DNA of 40,209 bases, from positions 1 through 40,209 of the forward strand of contig DUOB01000132.1 in assembly GCA_012839035.1 (NCBI GenBank). The letters run 5' to 3'. Under the pieces are notes generated by a model that was not told the DNA's origin, made no database searches, and saw only the letters and a list, made by a program, of their open reading frames with translations. Positions 32,126 to 38,784 of the stretch are shown here, piece after piece. Position 1 is the first letter of the stretch; each line of letters begins with the position of its first letter. The translations under genes and the position numbers were made by a program. Origin of the DNA: Propionibacterium sp. Its GTDB lineage: Bacteria; Actinomycetota; Actinomycetes; Propionibacteriales; Propionibacteriaceae.

Positions 32126-32674
32126 TCAGGCCGCGAGCAGGCTCGCGAGGGCGGCGGTGTCGGCGTCCGCATAGGGATCGACGTCGCCCTTGCTGCGCAG
32201 GTGGGTGACGTTGCCACCCATATCCGCCCGCGCCCAGGCGGCGCGATGGTCGAGGCCGAGGTGCGGCAGGCCCGGGAAGAAGAAGCACCCGGAAGCCGTG
32301 TCCCGGCCGGGGGTCTCCGCAACCGTGCACTTCGGTGGATGCAGGACGAGCAGTCCCGGCGGCAGCGGAGTCGGGGCCAGATCACCGGGTGCGAGCGCAC
32401 CCTCACCGACGACGGGACCGGCGGCGATGATGATGCCGACCGCGCCGGGATGGACCGTGCGCCCGTGCTCGTCATCGATGCTGAAGACCGTGCTCGTGGG
32501 CAGGAACCCCGGCACCGCCGCCATCCTGACGGCCATCACCAGCAACTTCGACCACTCGACAGTGTCACGGGGCCAGTTGCGCAACAGGAGAAAACCCGCC
32601 AGGTTTCCCCCGGACTCCAGGGGTGCGACCTCGACGACACGGGGATCGGGCTGGGGATCGGTGTGCTCGGCCAT
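32126..32674 (-). CDS. Conserved-looking protein of unknown function (second of a pair)
   Basis: A 182-residue soluble protein with no signal peptide. Central hydrophobic beta-rich stretches (GAVGIIIAAGPVVGEGALAPGDLAPTP, GLLVLHPPKC) and a Cys/Phe-rich segment (SGCFFFPGLPHLG) are visible; I do not recognise the family. GGAGGG lies 13 nt before ATG 32674, a long spacing. It follows the next gene upstream by 30 bp on the same strand, so the two probably form one transcript. Confidence 0.6.
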   Translation of the reverse strand: MAEHTDPQPDPRVVEVAPLESGGNLAGFLLLRNWPRDTVEWSKLLVMAVRMAAVPGFLPTSTVFSIDDEHGRTVHPGAVGIIIAAGPVVGEGALAPGDLAPTPLPPGLLVLHPPKCTVAETPGRDTASGCFFFPGLPHLGLDHRAAWARADMGGNVTHLRSKGDVDPYADADTAALASLLAA

Positions 32675-32704
32675 GATCCAGCATGAGCCCTCCGGCGACC
32701 CGGC

Positions 32705-33220
32705 TCAAGAGGGCGCGGGTGGGAAGTTGCAGGCTTGTGACCCCCCGCTGACCTGATAGTCCCGCAGCGTCCACTCGCGCCCCGGCATCTCCAAGCGCAG
32801 ACACAACCACCGCGTCGGGTCCAGGTCGAGGGTGGTGGGGGGCTCCGGGAGTCCGTCGACCGGGCCGAACAGGATCTGCCCCGGGCCGGAGGATCCGTCG
32901 ATCACCCGCGCCGGGCGGTGGGTGTCGCTCGGACGGCCCCACAGGGGCAGAAGTTCGGGCCAGAGCAGCCCGACGGTCGGGTGCACCCAGCCCGCAGCAC
33001 GATCGTGGCGGATCTCGCGGGCCCCGCCCGCCGGGTGGATGCGCCAGCACTCCACTCCGGCGGGATTGCCGATCCACTCGAGGTTGTGGCTCCGGGCGAC
33101 CCAGCGTCCGCCGGGCGCGACGGACACTTCGACGACGGTGTCGTTCGTGGCCACCAGGGCGGCCGCGGCACGATCCGCCGCCACGGACCACAGCAGACGG
33201 CGGACTTCGGCGAGTTCCAC
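32705..33220 (-). CDS. Trp-rich protein of unknown function (first of a pair)
   Basis: A 171-residue soluble protein with many Trp (RLLWSV, RWVARSHN, ECWRIHP, GWVHP, GLLWPELLPLWG, TRWLCLR, EWTLRD) spread through alternating strands, and Cys near both ends of its C-terminal half. No family recognised. GTG 33220 follows a TACGCT box by exactly 7 nt, implying a leaderless message. It leads a two-gene unit with the downstream unknown gene. Confidence 0.65.
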   Translation of the reverse strand: MELAEVRRLLWSVAADRAAAALVATNDTVVEVSVAPGGRWVARSHNLEWIGNPAGVECWRIHPAGGAREIRHDRAAGWVHPTVGLLWPELLPLWGRPSDTHRPARVIDGSSGPGQILFGPVDGLPEPPTTLDLDPTRWLCLRLEMPGREWTLRDYQVSGGSQACNFPPAPS

Positions 33221-33227
33221 GGAAGCC

Positions 33228-33233
33228 AGCGTA
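33228..33233 (-). promoter_or_regulatory. -10 box of the Trp-rich gene (leaderless)
   Basis: On the minus strand TACGCT is followed by 7 nt and GTG 33220, the same spacing as other leaderless genes here. Confidence 0.4.
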
Positions 33234-33306
33234 CGCCGCCGGGAACGAGGAAGAAGTCGATCTGCTGCAGGATGGGCCGAACGCCGGAGGGTCGTTCAAC
33301 CGCAGG

Positions 33307-34404
33307 TCAGGGCTTGACCGCGATCTTCAGCACCCCATCTCGCTGGTTGGCGAACAGGTCATAGGCCTCCACGATGTCGTCGAGCGACCGAGTGTGGGTG
33401 ACCAGAACACCGAGATCCAGCCGCTCGGACTCGATCACGTTCATCAGTCTGCGCATCCGCTCCTTGCCGCCGGGGCACAGGGCCGTGTTGATCCGATGAT
33501 CGCCCAGCCCGGCGCCGAACGGCCCGACCGGGATGCGCAGATCATCCGAATAGACCCCGAGGCTGGACAGCGTGCCACCCGGGCGGATGCAACGCAGCGC
33601 CTGCTCGAACGTGGCCTGCAGGCCGAGGGCCTCGATGGCGCTGTCGGCGCCCCGGCCTCCGGTGAGCTTCAACACCTCGTCCACCACGTCCACCTTCGTG
33701 AAGTTCAACGCGACGTCGGCGCCGAGCGTCTTGCTGATCTCTAGCCGGTGGTCATTGCCGTCCACCGCGATGATGGTGGTTGCGCCGCGCAGACGTGCCC
33801 CGGCGGTGGCGCACAGGCCGATCGGACCCTGCGCAAAGACGACGACGGTGTCACCGATCTCGATGTTGGCGTTCTCCGCCCCCACGAAGCCGGTCGACAT
33901 GATGTCCGGACACATCAGCACCTGTTCGTCGCTCAGGCCGTCCGGCACCGGCGCCAGGTTGCCCTCGGCGTCGGGCACCAACACATATTCGGCCTGCGTC
34001 CCGTCGATCAGGTTGCCGAACCGCCAGCCCGCGGTGAGCGCATGGCCATGGGTGCCACACCGGCCGCTCTCCACCAGATAGCTGCCGTCCTGCGAAGGTG
34101 CGCCATTCTGGGCCGCATAGCTGTTGAAGTTGGGGCAGATGGCTCCGGCGATGACCCGCTGACCTTCCCGATAGCCCTTGACCGCACTGCCGAGCTTCTC
34201 GATGACACCGACCGGCTCGTGGCCCACGATCAAGCCCTTGGCCACTGGGTATTCGCCCTTCAGGATGTGCACATCGGTGCCACAGATGGTGGTCGTGGTG
34301 ATCTTGATGAGAGCGTCGTTCGGACCAACGTCAGGGATCGGCTTCTCGTCCAGCTCGATGCGACCCGGTTCGACAAAAACTGCTGCCTTCATCATGTTGG
34401 TCAT
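33307..34404 (-). CDS. Zinc-dependent alcohol dehydrogenase (secondary-alcohol dehydrogenase type)
   Basis: A 365-residue medium-chain dehydrogenase. Catalytic zinc ligands in CGTDVH and GHEPVG, the D in CPDIMSTGF (the third-ligand region of the thermophilic secondary ADH group), a Rossmann motif with GPIGLCATAGARLRGA, and D in IIAVDGND that favours NAD over NADP. The C-terminal ALCPGGKERM resembles the same group. It lacks the four-Cys structural zinc set of liver-type ADH, as expected for this subfamily. ATG 34404 gives MTNMMKAAVFVEPG; a GTG at 34416 is possible. The substrate is unknown. Confidence 0.9.
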   Translation of the reverse strand: MTNMMKAAVFVEPGRIELDEKPIPDVGPNDALIKITTTTICGTDVHILKGEYPVAKGLIVGHEPVGVIEKLGSAVKGYREGQRVIAGAICPNFNSYAAQNGAPSQDGSYLVESGRCGTHGHALTAGWRFGNLIDGTQAEYVLVPDAEGNLAPVPDGLSDEQVLMCPDIMSTGFVGAENANIEIGDTVVVFAQGPIGLCATAGARLRGATTIIAVDGNDHRLEISKTLGADVALNFTKVDVVDEVLKLTGGRGADSAIEALGLQATFEQALRCIRPGGTLSSLGVYSDDLRIPVGPFGAGLGDHRINTALCPGGKERMRRLMNVIESERLDLGVLVTHTRSLDDIVEAYDLFANQRDGVLKIAVKP

Positions 34405-34756
34405 GGGGATCTTCACTTTCTCAGGACCTGCCTGCGCCTATTCCGTGCCCTCACGGAGTATCCACGGTATTGGCCCCTACCCGCGCAGCCTGGGCGATTC
34501 ACCTGTCAGCACTCTGGCGTACGGGTGAGAACCGCGTCTATCATGGGTAAGTTGCCCATAACCGCGCAGGCGTACGCCCCTCCCCACCGGCACCTCGGCA
34601 CGCCGCAGCAGTTGCCCGATCCGCGCGAACGGGAATAAATGAAAGTTCAATCTGTTGCAGAAGCTATAGGGTTATTGAAATCTGCGATATGCCACTAGTC
34701 TGAGTGCCGGGCCGGATCACGCCCGGACCCAGACCAGTCTTTCGGGACGGAGCGAC
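34405..34756. other. Divergent intergenic region between the dehydrogenase and cysE
   Basis: No gene seen in this ~350 bp. It holds a hairpin in the dehydrogenase leader (TCCGTG/CACGGA, 34442-34457), a possible leftward -10 (TACCGT on the minus strand, around 34467), and an AT-rich stretch at 34638-34690 just before cysE with TTCAAT/ATTGAA arms (34646-34651, 34674-34679). Confidence 0.5.
34675..34701 (+). promoter_or_regulatory. Candidate cysE promoter
   Basis: TTGAAA (34675-34680) and TAGTCT (34696-34701) are 15 nt apart, shorter than ideal. The predicted leader has a CCGGGC/GCCCGG hairpin (34707-34726), and ACGGAG precedes the ATG. The TTCAAT/ATTGAA inverted repeat overlaps the -35, which would suit a repressor such as a cysteine-pathway regulator; this is speculative. 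Confidence 0.4.
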
Positions 34757-35599
34757 ATGACACAGACGGAAGTACGCGAGACCATCGACCCGGTCGAGCT
34801 TGAGATCGACGGAGTCTGGGACCAGTTGGTCGCCGAGGCGAGCGTGCAGGAACGTTCGCCGAGCCTGCGTTCGCTGATGAACCTGCGCGTCACCAGCCGG
34901 AGCTGTTTCGAGGACAGCCTTGCGACCGCGATGGCCCAGGCCGCCTCGGACGGTCACACCTACGAGGCTCCCCTGCATGACATGTTCTTCGATGTGCTGC
35001 AGCGCAATCCCGACATCGGGCGCGCCGCCCGCATCGACCTGGTGGCGAGCGTCGAGCGCAACCCGGCGTACCCGAATCTCCTCATCCCCTATCTGTTCGC
35101 CAAGGGTTTCCTGGGCCTGGAGATGCACCGGGTCGGGCATGCGCTGTGGCACGAGGGCCGATCGACGGAAGCGTTCATGATCCAGTCCCGGATCTCCGAG
35201 GTGTTCTCGATGGACATCCACCCGGCAGCCCGTGTCGGCACCGGGGTGTTCATCGACCACGCCACCGGCATCGTGATCGGCGAGACCGCCGTCGTGGGCG
35301 ACGACTCGTCCCTGCTGCAGGGCGTGACCCTGGGCGGCACCGGCAAGGAGACCGGCGATCGACATCCCAAGGTCGGCCGTGGCTGCCTCATCTCCGCGGG
35401 CGCCATCGTCCTCGGCAATGTGCAGGTGGGCGACTATTCCCGCATCGGCGCGGGCAGCGTCGTGCTTTCGGACGTGCCACCCCACTCGACCGTGGTCGGG
35501 GTGCCCGCGAAGGTGGTCCGCACGAACCGGCCCAGCGACTGCCCCGGCGAAACCATGGATCCGCGGATCGAGGACATGATGCCGGAGTACGTGATCTGA
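34757..35599 (+). CDS. cysE: CysE, serine O-acetyltransferase
   Basis: A 280-residue enzyme making O-acetylserine for cysteine synthesis. The long N-terminal helical domain (~1-140) resembles the E. coli type; the C-terminal left-handed beta helix has hexapeptide repeats (DIHPAARVGTGVFIDHATGIVIG, VGDDSSLLQGVTLGG, VGRGCLISAGAIVLGNVQVGDYSRIG). Active-site His lie in IDHATG and GDRHPK. The C-terminal tail, which in this family docks into O-acetylserine sulfhydrylase, ends in PEYVI with the customary terminal Ile. No cysK is adjacent. Start has ACGGAG 7 nt ahead. Confidence 0.94.
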   Translation: MTQTEVRETIDPVELEIDGVWDQLVAEASVQERSPSLRSLMNLRVTSRSCFEDSLATAMAQAASDGHTYEAPLHDMFFDVLQRNPDIGRAARIDLVASVERNPAYPNLLIPYLFAKGFLGLEMHRVGHALWHEGRSTEAFMIQSRISEVFSMDIHPAARVGTGVFIDHATGIVIGETAVVGDDSSLLQGVTLGGTGKETGDRHPKVGRGCLISAGAIVLGNVQVGDYSRIGAGSVVLSDVPPHSTVVGVPAKVVRTNRPSDCPGETMDPRIEDMMPEYVI

Positions 35600-35643
35600 G
35601 TCGCCCCGTCGAGCCTGTCCGTCTCGCTGTCGGTGGCGCGGCA

Positions 35644-35649
35644 TAGAGT
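35644..35649 (+). promoter_or_regulatory. -10 box of the AI-2E-family gene (leaderless)
   Basis: TAGAGT is followed by 6 nt and ATG 35656, with no ribosome-binding site. Confidence 0.4.
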
Positions 35650-35655
35650 CTCTTC

Positions 35656-37191
35656 ATGACCCACGAGCGCCCCGAGGAGAGGCCCACCCAGCTGGACCAA
35701 CCCTTTCCCCCACCCCCACCGGAAGATCCGTTGGCCAAGGACCGGGCTGCGGCGGCGGGCGCCGCCGGCCAACAGGACGAGGACCTCGAGATCGACCGCG
35801 GTGCGGTGATCAGCGCCGGGATGCGCTCGGTGGGCCGCTGGGCGTGGAGCCTGATCGGCACGATGATCGCGGTCGCTGCGATCTTCTGGCTGCTGGCCAA
35901 GGTGCAGGTCGGTCTGATCCCGGTCATGCTGGCGATCATCGTCTGCACGGTGCTCTATCCGGTCAAGCAGGGCCTCGAGCGCCTCAGAGTCCCGGGCGGG
36001 CTGGCATCCGCTGTGGTGCTGCTGGCCTTCATCGCCATCGTGGGCGGGCTGTTCGCCTCGGTCGCGCCGGGCATCGTGCAACAGATCAGCGCCGTTGTCT
36101 CGGCCGCCGGCCGCGGTCTGCAACAGCTGGAACGCTGGATGGCAGGCCCGCCGCTGAACGTCGACAACGAGCAACTGCAACAGATCACCTCGGAGATCAC
36201 CAGTTGGCTGCAGGGTCAGGCCTCCAGCATCGCCTCGGGCGTCTTCACCGGTGTCTCCACCGTCGGCAGCGTCGCCATCACCACCATCCTCGTCCTGATG
36301 CTCACGTTCTTCTTCCTCAAGGACGGCAACCGGTTCCTGCCCGCCGTGCGGTTGATGGCGGGACGGCGGGCCGGGCAGCATCTCAGCGAGGTGCTCGCCC
36401 GCATCTGGTCCACCCTCGGAGCGTTCATCCGCACCCAGGCCGTCGTGGGCGCCATCGATGCCATCGGCATCGGCATCGGACTCGTGTTCCTGCAGGTGCC
36501 GCTGGCCTTTGCGCTCGCGATCATCACGTTCCTGTTCTCGTTCATCCCGACCGTCGGCGCGTTCGTGGCCGGGGCGCTCGCCGTCCTGGTCGCACTGGTG
36601 TCGAACAGCTTCACGACCGCCATGTGGGTGCTGGTGCTCGTGCTCGCGGTCCAGCAGATCGAGAGCAACCTCGTGTTCCCACTGCTCCAGCGCCGCAGCA
36701 TCAACGTCCATCCGGCGATCAGCCTGATCTCCGTGGCGATCGGCGGCACGAGCTTCGGCCTCGTGGGCGCGTTCCTCGCGGTGCCCGTGGTGGCGACAGC
36801 GCTGGTAGTGCTGCGTTATCTGAGCGAACAGATCGATGTCGTCTCCGGCGAGCGGGACCCGAGCACGATCCGCGTCGTCACCCCGGACGGGGCCCTGGCC
36901 GCGGCGGCCACGGCGCAACTCACCAAACTGTTCCGGCGCACTCCTGCGCCGGACCCCGAGGAAGCGCCGGCGACCGCGACGGCAGAGCCACCGACGCTGT
37001 TGCCCGCCCCGATCTCTCCACGTGCGCGCTTCAACCAGCTCCGCAGGCGGTTTCGGCGCACCGGGCCCGGCCCTGCTGCCCCGCCGCCGACCCCGCCCCG
37101 CGAAGCCCCGAAGGCCGACCAGAAAAAGCCCGAACCAAGAAAGCCCGACCCGAACAAGCTCGACCCCGAACCGCCTGAGGAGGCACCATGA
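35656..37191 (+). CDS. AI-2E-family (UPF0118/PerM) permease
   Basis: A 511-residue membrane protein of the AI-2 exporter-like family. After a ~60-residue polar, Pro-rich N terminus come about eight helices in the usual order (first pair ~65-100, third ~115-140, a large non-membrane loop ~150-195, then five more from ~200 with TTILVLMLTFFFLKDG and IGIGIGLVFLQVPLAFALAIITFLFSFIP). The ~110-residue cytoplasmic tail is Pro/Lys-rich and unusually long. Family members include AI-2 exporters, but also general transporters of unknown substrate. It overlaps the GNAT gene (ATGA) and is probably leaderless. Confidence 0.9.
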   Translation: MTHERPEERPTQLDQPFPPPPPEDPLAKDRAAAAGAAGQQDEDLEIDRGAVISAGMRSVGRWAWSLIGTMIAVAAIFWLLAKVQVGLIPVMLAIIVCTVLYPVKQGLERLRVPGGLASAVVLLAFIAIVGGLFASVAPGIVQQISAVVSAAGRGLQQLERWMAGPPLNVDNEQLQQITSEITSWLQGQASSIASGVFTGVSTVGSVAITTILVLMLTFFFLKDGNRFLPAVRLMAGRRAGQHLSEVLARIWSTLGAFIRTQAVVGAIDAIGIGIGLVFLQVPLAFALAIITFLFSFIPTVGAFVAGALAVLVALVSNSFTTAMWVLVLVLAVQQIESNLVFPLLQRRSINVHPAISLISVAIGGTSFGLVGAFLAVPVVATALVVLRYLSEQIDVVSGERDPSTIRVVTPDGALAAAATAQLTKLFRRTPAPDPEEAPATATAEPPTLLPAPISPRARFNQLRRRFRRTGPGPAAPPPTPPREAPKADQKKPEPRKPDPNKLDPEPPEEAP

Positions 37192-37487
37192 GCGAGCCCA
37201 CCATCGAGCACAAGCCCAAGAAGAAGCGCTATGAGGCGATCGTGGACGGCGAGGTGGCGGGATACATCACCTATGAGCGCATCGCCGACGCGCTGGACCT
37301 GCAACACACGGTCGTCGAACCCGCCTTCGAGGGCCGAGGGGTCGGCAGTGCCCTGGCGCGGGGCGTCTTCGAGGATCTGCGGGCGCAGGGTGGGCTCACC
37401 GCGATCCCGACGTGCCCGTTCGTGGCACGTTGGTTGGCGAAGCATGCGGAATACGCTGATCTGCGGCACCGTCCCCGGACGGACTGA
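37188..37487 (+). CDS. Small GNAT-type acetyltransferase (YidJ/COG2388-like)
   Basis: A 99-residue mini-GNAT: YEAIVDGEVAGYITYERIADALDLQHTVVEPAFEGRGVGSALARGVFEDLRAQGGLTAIPTCPFVARWL, with the acetyl-CoA loop EGRGVG. This short family (about 95 aa) has E/Q-G-x-G-x-G/A and a C-x-F-V-x-x-W/Y-L end, as here. Substrate unknown. ATG 37188 overlaps the permease stop (ATGA) and has GAGGAGG upstream. Its last 92 bp overlap the 3' end of the leftward PadR gene. Confidence 0.88.
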   Translation: MSEPTIEHKPKKKRYEAIVDGEVAGYITYERIADALDLQHTVVEPAFEGRGVGSALARGVFEDLRAQGGLTAIPTCPFVARWLAKHAEYADLRHRPRTD

Positions 37488-38043
37488 CCAGTTCCACCGG
37501 GGGCCACGGCATCCGGGCGATGCGATCGCGATAGTCCTCGATCCAGGAGATCTCGAACTGCGTGCGGGTGTCCAGATAGTCGTCCTTGGCGACCTCCGGC
37601 AGAGTCCGCTCCTTGGCGTTGGCCGCGGCCAGGAACTCACCGGCACGCGCCCGCAATCGGGTGGCCCGCTGATCGAGAAGGGCGACCGCCACCTCCCGCT
37701 CGAACAGATGGAGATAGGGCAGGGCGGTCACGAACTGGTGACCCGACGTCCATGACGTGTTGATCAGCGCCTCACCGAGTCGGCGCTTCAGCTCCTCCCG
37801 ACCGGCCGGGGTGATGGAACAGACCAGATCGAGCTGGTTGGGGGCCTTGTTCTCATGCGCGATCCACCCGGCGTCGACCAGGGTCAGCATCAGTGAATAG
37901 ATCGTCCCCGAGTGCGGGCTGAGGTGCTCGAACCGGGATCCGGGGCCGAGCTGGCCCATCAGCTCCCGAGGCGTCCGGGGCTCCTCGAGCAGCATGCCCA
38001 GGAACGGCAGCACCAATTGGTTTCCCTCCGCGATCGCCTTCAT
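37396..38043 (-). CDS. PadR-family transcriptional regulator
   Basis: A 215-residue PadR: N-terminal winged HTH (LVLPFLGMLLEEPRTPRELMGQLGPGSRFEHLSPHSGTIYSLMLTLVDAGWIAHEN) with the GTIY-like helix motif, then a C-terminal PadR-type helical domain (HLFEREVAVALLDQRATRLRARAGEFL). The last ~30 residues (from SPSGDGAADQ) look disordered and antisense-derived. ATG 38043 is used because it overlaps the DsbA-like stop as TGATG; an ATG 9 nt upstream is possible. It is the second gene of the operon and may regulate it; the ligand is unknown. Confidence 0.85.
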   Translation of the reverse strand: MKAIAEGNQLVLPFLGMLLEEPRTPRELMGQLGPGSRFEHLSPHSGTIYSLMLTLVDAGWIAHENKAPNQLDLVCSITPAGREELKRRLGEALINTSWTSGHQFVTALPYLHLFEREVAVALLDQRATRLRARAGEFLAAANAKERTLPEVAKDDYLDTRTQFEISWIEDYRDRIARMPWPPVELVSPSGDGAADQRIPHASPTNVPRTGTSGSR

Positions 38044-38759
38044 CAGTTGCATCCCGCCGGTCCGCAGGCTTCGCCGGCGTCGGAGTCCAGCGTGATGAGC
38101 TTCGCCGGCTGGAGTTCCGACCACGTGCGCTCCAAGGCCTGGGCGAACAATTCCGGGGGCTGGGCACCCGAGACGGCGTACTTCTCCCCGAACACGAAGA
38201 ACGGCACCCCCGAGATCCCGATCGAACGCGCGGTCGCGAAATCGCCCTGGACCTCCGCGTGGATGGTGTCGTCAGCGAGCCCGGCCCGCGCCTGGTCCTC
38301 GCTGAGCCCGCATTCGGTGCCGATCCGGACCAGCACCTCGTCATCGGAGATTGCCTCGCCGTGCGCGAAGTGGGCAGCGAATAGCGCGTGCTCGGCCTTG
38401 TCCACGTCGCCGTCGTGACGGGCAATGGTCGTGAGCAGATAGTGCGCGCGCACGGAGTTGGCCGGAATGACCGCGTCGAAATCGATGGGCAAGTTCTCAC
38501 CCCGGGCTGCTGCGGCCACCTGGGCCGTCATCTGCTCCACCTGATCACGCGCCATGCCCTTGGACTCGACGAGGTAATCAACCTCGCTGCCGTCGAAACG
38601 TTCCGGCAGGGTGGGATCGAGCTGATAGGAGTGCCAGACCACTTCGACGTTGTCCGCGGCCTCGAAGTCGGCCAGGGCCTTTTCGAATCGGGCCTGACCG
38701 ATGTAGCACCACGGACAGGCGATGTCGGACCAGATATCCACACGCAGGGTCGGTGTCAT
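38043..38759 (-). CDS. FrnE/DsbA-family thioredoxin-fold oxidoreductase
   Basis: A 238-residue protein with the N-terminal redox motif CPWC in SDIACPWCYIGQARFEKAL, the helical insert of the FrnE/2-hydroxychromene isomerase-like group, cis-Pro region GISGVPFFVFGEKYAVSGAQ, and an added C-terminal Cys pair (CGPAGC). There is no signal peptide, so it acts in the cytoplasm, unlike exported DsbA. FrnE-type proteins are implicated in disulfide and stress chemistry. ATG 38759 follows a minus-strand TAGGGT by 7 nt (leaderless). It is co-transcribed with the PadR gene and divergent from hrpB. Confidence 0.92.
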   Translation of the reverse strand: MTPTLRVDIWSDIACPWCYIGQARFEKALADFEAADNVEVVWHSYQLDPTLPERFDGSEVDYLVESKGMARDQVEQMTAQVAAAARGENLPIDFDAVIPANSVRAHYLLTTIARHDGDVDKAEHALFAAHFAHGEAISDDEVLVRIGTECGLSEDQARAGLADDTIHAEVQGDFATARSIGISGVPFFVFGEKYAVSGAQPPELFAQALERTWSELQPAKLITLDSDAGEACGPAGCN

Positions 38760-38766
38760 GCACCCC

Positions 38767-38776
38767 ACCCTAGTCT
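38767..38776. promoter_or_regulatory. Overlapping divergent -10 boxes of the FrnE-like gene and hrpB
   Basis: ACCCTAGTCT gives TAGTCT rightward (38771-38776, 8 nt before ATG 38785) and TAGGGT leftward (38772-38767, 7 nt before ATG 38759). Only 25 bp separate the two start codons, and both messages would be leaderless. The shared CTAG core means one polymerase excludes the other. Confidence 0.55.
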
Positions 38777-38784
38777 TCGGTGGC

